Shown here piece by piece: positions 58,530 to 64,000 of a stretch of 64,000 bases of DNA; position 1 is the stretch's first letter, and each line of letters starts with the position of its first letter. This DNA is from Achromobacter aegrifaciens (GTDB lineage Bacteria > Pseudomonadota > Gammaproteobacteria > Burkholderiales > Burkholderiaceae_B). The position numbers and the translations under genes were made by a program. The stretch lies in NCBI RefSeq assembly GCF_902859735.1, contig NZ_CADIJY010000019.1, forward strand, positions 24,935-88,934, in the 5' to 3' direction. A model generated the notes under the pieces. That model was not told the DNA's origin. It saw only the letters and a list, made by a program, of their open reading frames with translations, and did not search any database.

Positions 58530-60273
58530 GGCCGCCCCCGCCGGGTCCAGCGCTCTGCGCAGGCAAGACTGCTGGAAAGTCGAAGCGGCGCAGCAGCACG
58601 CGGGGATCGACCTCGCCACGGCTGACCTTGTACAGGGCGCAGTCCCGCGCTAGCGCGCCGCGCGCGGCCTCGCTGCGCCAGGCGGTGGGCCCGGCGGCCT
58701 CGGCCTGACGCTTGAGCCCCACGTTATCGCGCGTACGCACCCGCTCAAGAAAGCCGTCGACGCGCTCGGGCTCGAGCATTTCCGCCGCCACGCTACGGCC
58801 TGCGATGCCGTTCAACTCAGGCAATTGCGGGCGCCTGCAAGCGCTGCAACCTGCGGCATTCCTGACCCGGAGCGCGTCAGGATCCAGCAGGAACTCATGC
58901 TGCAGCCGTTTCAACCATGCCTGCCATTCGGGACGTTTACCGCTCCCGGCGGATCTGGACCACAGACTGTCCACGGGCAGCGAGCAATGGCTGCACAAGC
59001 GCGGCAGCAAGGTCTGGTAGACCAGCAACTTGAGGATGCCTGGCGTAGCCAGAAAATCGCGCGACACGCCGATCGAATCCGACGCCAGGCGTTCGGGTAT
59101 CAGCACGGCGCCCGCGGCGTGGGTGGTGGTGTACAGGCTGACGCCCGAGCCGGCCAGATCCATGAACGCACGGCCGGTATCGGCGTCCCGGATCTCGCCG
59201 ATCAGCAGATCGTTCATCGCCGAGCGCTTGATGGTCTTGAGCTTGGCGTCGAACGCGGGCCAGGCGGATTCGGCCAAAGCGCCTCCCAGGGTATTCTGCA
59301 AGGCGTTGTCGATGACGTATTCGACCGGATCTTCCAGCGTGATGGCCTTGCGCGTGGGCGCGATGCCCCGCATCAGCGTCGCGATGGTGGTTGACTTGCC
59401 GGAGCCAACCACGCCCGCCAGCACGATGGCCCCGCCCTCGCGTTCGCGCGCCCGCGCCAGCGTTTCGACCTGCGTGGGCAGATAGCCCAACGCGAGGAGA
59501 TCGGCGTTGGCGGTCGCGTCCAGCCGCAAGATGCGCAAGCAGACCGAGGGGCCGGCATCGGCGGCCAACGAGGCCCAGCGCAGCACGATAGGCACGCCAT
59601 CGATGTCCAGCCCGATGCGCCCTTGCTGCTCCAGCGCCGGGTCGAACACCGCGCCGTTGCCTCCCCTGACATCCATCCAGGCCACCGCCAGGACCTCCAG
59701 CAGCGTCGCATTGGACAGGCCCGCAAAGCGTTCCGTACTGACGTATTCCCCACCGATGGTGTAGCGGATCTCGCAGGCAGCGCGCCGACGGTTGACGTTG
59801 ATGTGCACGTCGCTCGCTCCTTGCGCAACGCCCCAGCGCACGATATCCAGGAACATTGCGGCGAGGGCCGAGGCGCGCTCTTCCTGCCGCTCCTTGCCGC
59901 GCCCGGCGCACGCTGGCTCCGCCAGCTGGCCGCGCGCGATCATCAGCAGCAGCGGCGCGGGCAACTGATAGCGCGGCACTTGCGCCAGCCGGTAGCCGCG
60001 CGCCCGCACCATGCGCTCGACCTCTTCGATCTGGTCGCCCTCCGTGTAGTCCTTGACCGCGAACACGGCGACCTCGCCGCTTTCGAGCAACACGGGGCAC
60101 AGCCTGCCCGCGAGCGCCGCAAGATCGAAATCGCGCCCCAGCGCACGCGCGAACGCGGGCTGCAGACGGGCGATGTCGTCGGCTGTTTGAAGCTGAGGCG
60201 GCTCCCAAGCCGCCGCCGTGGAAAGCGCCACCGCGCGATGCGCCGCGACGGACGGCAAGGCATGCACAGTCAT
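58522..60273 (-). CDS. pilQ: Type IVb pilus assembly ATPase PilQ (GspE/PilB type)
   Basis: 583 residues. Walker A GVVGSGKST (about 287-295), Asp box DPVEYV region after TLE, Walker B-like LLIGEIRD and a His in TTTHAAG. Two CxxC pairs (LCSHC, GCSAC) form a C-terminal zinc site as in GspE. The N-terminal 140 residues carry a recruitment domain. Start overlaps the pilP stop (ATGA). Confidence 0.9.
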   Translation of the reverse strand: MTVHALPSVAAHRAVALSTAAAWEPPQLQTADDIARLQPAFARALGRDFDLAALAGRLCPVLLESGEVAVFAVKDYTEGDQIEEVERMVRARGYRLAQVPRYQLPAPLLLMIARGQLAEPACAGRGKERQEERASALAAMFLDIVRWGVAQGASDVHINVNRRRAACEIRYTIGGEYVSTERFAGLSNATLLEVLAVAWMDVRGGNGAVFDPALEQQGRIGLDIDGVPIVLRWASLAADAGPSVCLRILRLDATANADLLALGYLPTQVETLARAREREGGAIVLAGVVGSGKSTTIATLMRGIAPTRKAITLEDPVEYVIDNALQNTLGGALAESAWPAFDAKLKTIKRSAMNDLLIGEIRDADTGRAFMDLAGSGVSLYTTTHAAGAVLIPERLASDSIGVSRDFLATPGILKLLVYQTLLPRLCSHCSLPVDSLWSRSAGSGKRPEWQAWLKRLQHEFLLDPDALRVRNAAGCSACRRPQLPELNGIAGRSVAAEMLEPERVDGFLERVRTRDNVGLKRQAEAAGPTAWRSEAARGALARDCALYKVSRGEVDPRVLLRRFDFPAVLPAQSAGPGGGGHG

Positions 60274-60767
60274 GGCCGTCCCCTGCCCGCATCGACGCAG
60301 GCGGTGCGTTCGGTATCGCCGCGGCGCAGCCTTACGCAACTGTCGTCGATGGCCAGCAGCTGATAGGCGCGGCCATCGACAGCTCCCGCGACGGGTTCGC
60401 CCCTGCCCGCCTGGTAGCGGAGCACGGCGCCATTGACGGCGATATCGGCGCTCAAGCGGCGCGCGAGGCCGAAGATCGCCATCACCCGGATATCGTCCGA
60501 TGCCCTGGCGGGCGGCGTCGCCAGCGCCACGGACTCGGGTCCGGGACGGCACAGGCCGGGGACGCGGCAGTCCGCCAGGGCGGCCGCAGCATCCGCGCGC
60601 AGCAAGGCGCGCACGGTTTCCGTCTCTGGCCAGGGCCGCGGTTCGTCGGCGCTTTGCGGTGACGGTTGGCCATGAGCGGCCGGAACCAAGGCGGCCGACA
60701 AGAGCAGACGCCCGATGAATCCTGCCGCGGGATTCGGGCGCGTGGCGGCGCCCCTATTCCTGTTCAT
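60270..60767 (-). CDS. pilP: Type IVb pilus biogenesis protein PilP
   Basis: 165 residues. Signal peptide (about 1-33, ending AAHGQ), then a short periplasmic domain (VRALLRADAAAALADCRVPGLC...) and a beta-rich tail with SDDIRVMAIFGLARRL and CVRLRRGDTERTAC. PilP is thought to link PilO/PilN parts of the envelope-spanning complex. Overlaps the end of pilO by 14 bp. Confidence 0.8.
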   Translation of the reverse strand: MNRNRGAATRPNPAAGFIGRLLLSAALVPAAHGQPSPQSADEPRPWPETETVRALLRADAAAALADCRVPGLCRPGPESVALATPPARASDDIRVMAIFGLARRLSADIAVNGAVLRYQAGRGEPVAGAVDGRAYQLLAIDDSCVRLRRGDTERTACVDAGRGRP

Positions 60768-62076
60768 AAAGTTCTCCCTGTAGTTCGGCTACCAGCGTGC
60801 TGGAAACCAATGTGGGCCGGGGTTGCGCCTGGATGTCCAGCGACAGGCGGGACCATCTGGCCGCCGCGACGGCACCGTCCAGAAGCGCGAAGGAACGCAG
60901 CGGCCCCCGCAAGGTGATGGCGCGGCTGCGAATGGCAGGTTGCAACGGCATCGGGGCGTCGATTTGACCCGCGACGGGTTGAGACTGCACGGGCAACGGC
61001 AGCGGCAACGCGGCCGCGAGGATCACCGACGTAAACGCCGCCCGCATGCGTTGCAGCGCAGCGATCAGCCCGGTATCGACCTGCAGCGATGAGGGCAGCG
61101 CCAGGTCCGCCAGCATCACCGGCGAGGACGCCATGCGCCATGACAGCGTGGCTTCTTCCAGCGGCTGGAATGTCACCTGCCAGCCTGCGGGCCGCAGCGC
61201 GTGCAGCACATCGTTGGCCGCCTGCGGGTGCGCCCTGATATAGACCGCGGAGCAGTTCCACGCCTGCTCCCCGGCAAGGCAGCGCGCGCGGCTCAGCGCC
61301 CAACCGCGCACCTGTATGGGCAGCTTGCCGACGCCGTCCAGCAAGCGTGCAACTTCGGCGGGCGCGTGGGCCACAGTGTTTTGCAGCAGGGTCAGATGCG
61401 GATCCCGCGGCGACGGGAGGTCCTGCGCAGCGGCCGAATCGGGCGATGCGCGGTCCGGTCTCAGCGCGGGCAGAGCGTCCCATATGGGCGGAGCGACAGC
61501 GGCAAGCGCGACGCAGGCCAGGAACAAGCGGAACGCGAGCGGCAGTTCAGCCCAGCGCGAGGACAAGATGACCAACTGCGCGGCCGGGTCCGCCGCCTGC
61601 ATCAGCAAGGCCCAGGCCTCCTCGGCGTCCCGCGCCTGCAACGCGGGGCGCCGGGCGCACAACAACGCCTGTTCACGCAAGGCTTCGTCGAGCGTGGCGT
61701 ATACCCTGTCCGCCTGCGACAGCACGGTGCCGCGCTGCGCCGCCACCAGCCAATGCCCGCCGCCCGGCAGGCTGATCAGGCTATGGCCTCCGTCCGGATA
61801 CAACAAGGCGTACAACTGCGCGGCAGCCTGGATGTGCCCCTGCCTGCGCCGCCCCGCCCGCGGACCGCTGCGCCACGATGAGCGCACGCGGCCATAGCCG
61901 GCCACCATGGCCGGCGCCCCGCCCACGACATAGTGGCTGGCCCGCAGGCGGCGCCCGCGCGAACGGGCCAGCGCGGGAATGTTGGAGCCGATCAGGGCGA
62001 ACCAGCGCAGGCCGAATGCCAGGCTGCGGCCAGTATCTGGAACCTCAAGCAACAAGGTGGGAGGGACGCGTTCCAT
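60754..62076 (-). CDS. pilO: Type IVb pilus assembly protein PilO
   Basis: 440 residues. An N-terminal cytoplasmic domain (HYVVGGAPAMVAGYG, ISLPGGGHWLVAAQRG) matches the PilO/PilO2 family of R64-type systems; one membrane helix lies near 180-197 and the periplasmic part follows. Placed 2 bp after pilN. Role: inner-membrane assembly component. Confidence 0.83.
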   Translation of the reverse strand: MERVPPTLLLEVPDTGRSLAFGLRWFALIGSNIPALARSRGRRLRASHYVVGGAPAMVAGYGRVRSSWRSGPRAGRRRQGHIQAAAQLYALLYPDGGHSLISLPGGGHWLVAAQRGTVLSQADRVYATLDEALREQALLCARRPALQARDAEEAWALLMQAADPAAQLVILSSRWAELPLAFRLFLACVALAAVAPPIWDALPALRPDRASPDSAAAQDLPSPRDPHLTLLQNTVAHAPAEVARLLDGVGKLPIQVRGWALSRARCLAGEQAWNCSAVYIRAHPQAANDVLHALRPAGWQVTFQPLEEATLSWRMASSPVMLADLALPSSLQVDTGLIAALQRMRAAFTSVILAAALPLPLPVQSQPVAGQIDAPMPLQPAIRSRAITLRGPLRSFALLDGAVAAARWSRLSLDIQAQPRPTLVSSTLVAELQGELYEQE

Positions 62077-62078
62077 GC

Positions 62079-63665
62079 CTAGTACCCTTCCTCGACCTGG
62101 GCGGTTACCAGTACCAGGGTCGTCGTGCGTTCCGAGGCGGCGCTGTCCAGGCCGCCAGTAATGAGCGGCAGACTCGGCGCAAGCCGTTGGCGGTCATGCT
62201 GTTCCTGGCCGCGGTCGAAACCGGAAACGATGATGGGCTGGCCGGGGCGCAGCTCGACCTGCTGCACCGTGCCGTTGCCGTCGATCGTGACCTGCTGGAC
62301 CTGCACCTGGTTGCCGCGCTCGCCGAACGTGATGGTCTTCAAGGGCTGGGCAACCGCGTTGTCGTAGGCCAGCGACAACAGGATCTGGCCGTCCTCCTGG
62401 ATGTCCGGCAACAGCGTCAGGAACGAACCTACTGTTTCTTCCTTTTGGCTGATGGATACCGCGGGCAGCGTACCGTTGGCGCCCCCCGCCGTGGTGCCTG
62501 GGACCGCAGTGCTCTGCACCCGGTCGATGTAGCTGAATGTCGTTCTTACCGCATGCGTAACCGGACGACGGTTCAGGGTCAGGATGGGCACCTTGTTGTG
62601 CCGCACGACCGCGCCCATGGTGCTGAGCGCGGAGATGATGGCCTGAGAGCCTTGGTATGGCCCCCTGGCCGCGGAAGCCTCCAGGCTGCCCCCGCCCGAT
62701 CCGGCTCCAGGCACCGCCAACCGCGCCGCCGCTCCCGCCGCGGCGTAGACGATGTTCCAGTCGATGCCGCCCGAAACGGCGTCGTTGGCAACGACCGTGA
62801 TTTCCTCGAACACCAGCCGCACCCGACGGGTCAGCGCCTTGTTCTCGCGCTCGAGGTAGCGGGCGACGCGCTCGAGCGCTTCGGGCGTATCCGTGACGAC
62901 AATCGAAGTGGAGCCCTCGACCGCTTCGGCGACCACGCCGGAACGTGTGAGGAACGGCACGATGTTGGCGCGCAGGACGGCCATCGCGTCATGCTGTCCC
63001 GCCGATAGGGAGGTATTGGACGTGCTCTCGAAGCCTTCGCCCTCGGGGCTGCCTTCGCGGCCCAGGCGCACGTCCACTTTGCTGCTCAGCGACAGCGCGC
63101 GCAAATCAAACACGCGAGTCTCGGTGCGGTAGAACTCGAGCGCGTTGTGCTCGTAGCGCCAATGCACCGAGAAGCGCGCGGCCAGCGTGTCGAGCAAGTC
63201 GGCCAGCGGCTGCGCGCCCGCGCGGATCTCCAGGCTGGCGGGGGCCGGCACGGACAATGCGCCATTGACGGCCAGCCGGGGCAGGAACAACTCCAGCGGC
63301 AGCAAGGCGTCGGGGCGCACTCGCACTGCAATGCCGGTGGCGGCGCTCAGGCGCTGGGCGAGCATCGGCAGATCGGCGTCGTCGGCCAGTATCAAGGTTG
63401 TCCGCAGGTTCTCGCGCAATGCGGGCGGCAGCGCCACTTCTCGCGCCAGCGGCTGCGGTTTGCCGGCAAGCCAAGGCATGGCGACATCCTGGGCCGCGAC
63501 GCGCTTGGCGCGATCCGACAATCCTTCGGTGAAGGCCTGATGGCTGGCGGCCACCTGGGCTTGACGCGCGTTCGCCGCGCGGCGCTGGTCCGCAACCTGC
63601 TGCGACACCGCGCAGCCGCCCAATACTCCGCAGGCAGCCGCACTCAAGAACAGTTTGCGCATCAT
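62079..63665 (-). CDS. pilN: Type IVb pilus lipoprotein secretin PilN
   Basis: 528 residues. Lipobox VLGGC (Cys18) after MMRKLFLSAAACG, then N-domains (SIVVTDTPEALERVARYLER) and a secretin domain (VPILTLNRRPVTHAV..., QPIIVSGFDRGQ). R64 PilN is a lipoprotein outer-membrane secretin of this type. Its ATG overlaps the stop of the upstream gene. Confidence 0.9.
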   Translation of the reverse strand: MMRKLFLSAAACGVLGGCAVSQQVADQRRAANARQAQVAASHQAFTEGLSDRAKRVAAQDVAMPWLAGKPQPLAREVALPPALRENLRTTLILADDADLPMLAQRLSAATGIAVRVRPDALLPLELFLPRLAVNGALSVPAPASLEIRAGAQPLADLLDTLAARFSVHWRYEHNALEFYRTETRVFDLRALSLSSKVDVRLGREGSPEGEGFESTSNTSLSAGQHDAMAVLRANIVPFLTRSGVVAEAVEGSTSIVVTDTPEALERVARYLERENKALTRRVRLVFEEITVVANDAVSGGIDWNIVYAAAGAAARLAVPGAGSGGGSLEASAARGPYQGSQAIISALSTMGAVVRHNKVPILTLNRRPVTHAVRTTFSYIDRVQSTAVPGTTAGGANGTLPAVSISQKEETVGSFLTLLPDIQEDGQILLSLAYDNAVAQPLKTITFGERGNQVQVQQVTIDGNGTVQQVELRPGQPIIVSGFDRGQEQHDRQRLAPSLPLITGGLDSAASERTTTLVLVTAQVEEGY

Positions 63666-64000
63666 GTCGCGGCCCCTCCTGGCGCAGCCATGCGCGTGCA
63701 GGACTGTGCCAATGGCACCACGCGCAGGACCCGGTTGCCGTAGAAGCATGGCTGCAGGGGCCTTTCGGCGAGTTCCGTGGCGCCCAGCAGTTCGCGCACG
63801 GCCGACTTGAAGTCGCCGGAGAATTCGGCCGTTGCCGACAAGGGAATGTCCACGTCCACGGCCCAGTGCTGCGGCTGGAAGGTCCAGCCCGCCAGATCCG
63901 ACCAGCGCGCCAGCACGGCACGCAGCGTGGCGTCCGGCGGCGCCGCGCGGTAGACGGGCTGCGGCGCTGAGACCGGCGCCGATGCGACGCCGGCGGCCGG
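63662..64000 (-). CDS. pilL: TcpQ/PilL-like pilus protein, C-terminal part only
   Basis: The visible 112 residues are open to the right edge. Pro/Ala-rich linker, then VYRAAPPDATLRAVLARWSD, GWTFQPQHWAVDVDIPLSA and YGNRVLRVVPLAQSC, the TcpQ C-terminal domain that helps localise the secretin. R64 PilL ends in this way. The 5' part lies outside the window. Confidence 0.78.
   Translation of the reverse strand, partial: PAAGVASAPVSAPQPVYRAAPPDATLRAVLARWSDLAGWTFQPQHWAVDVDIPLSATAEFSGDFKSAVRELLGATELAERPLQPCFYGNRVLRVVPLAQSCTRMAAPGGAAT

Overview
The window is GC-rich chromosomal DNA from a betaproteobacterium, most probably an Alcaligenaceae member close to Bordetella/Achromobacter. The basis is gene content and order: a Bug-type (TctC) solute receptor, the conserved run ndk-rlmN-rodZ-ispG-hisS-yfgM-bamB-der-hisC-hfq-hflX-hflK-hflC-hisZ-purA, the rpsU-dnaG-rpoD macromolecular synthesis block, and type II homoserine kinase. 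Nearly all genes are on the minus strand. All calls are from reading the sequence; no searches were run.

Layout. 1-2241: 5' end of dusA (TTG start), thrB and a polytopic BPSS1780-like membrane protein. 2092-11196: a Tad/Flp-type pilus operon, transcribed leftward, with nearly every gene joint an ATGA/GTGA overlap (pilin, tadG-like, tadE-like, unknown, cpaB, secretin cpaC, FHA-cpaF, tadB, tadC, DUF192). 11568-20657: a catabolic acyl-CoA operon (DUF35 protein, thiolase-like protein, two-subunit CoA transferase, three-component acyl-CoA carboxylase, Bug receptor, SDR, MaoC hydratase) with a divergent LysR regulator. 21754-24440: small accessory genes and a decayed phage spanin pair beside a CAU-anticodon tRNA. 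24602-29899: rpoD, dnaG, rpsU. 30290-46499: the long housekeeping run from the phosphoribosyltransferase and purA to ndk. 46841-49735: valS on the plus strand. 49812-51603: rpsP-rimM-trmD. 52027-52608: a secreted two-repeat protein. 52681-55574: alaS and a TusA-like protein. 55656-64000: a second type IVb pilus operon of the R64 thin-pilus type (pilL-N-O-P-Q-R-S-V), cut by the right edge.

How it fits together. Two unrelated type IVb pilus machines, each with its own secretin, ATPase, inner-membrane protein(s) and pilins, flank a core housekeeping block. Neither visible cluster encodes a prepilin peptidase, so both must depend on an enzyme outside the window. The acyl-CoA operon reads as a complete route: import (Bug), CoA activation (CoA transferase), carboxylation, hydration (MaoC), oxidation (SDR) and C-C cleavage (thiolase-like protein with DUF35). 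Its substrate cannot be read from sequence. The most notable regulatory signal is a promoter followed at once by an intrinsic terminator in the hisZ-purA leader.
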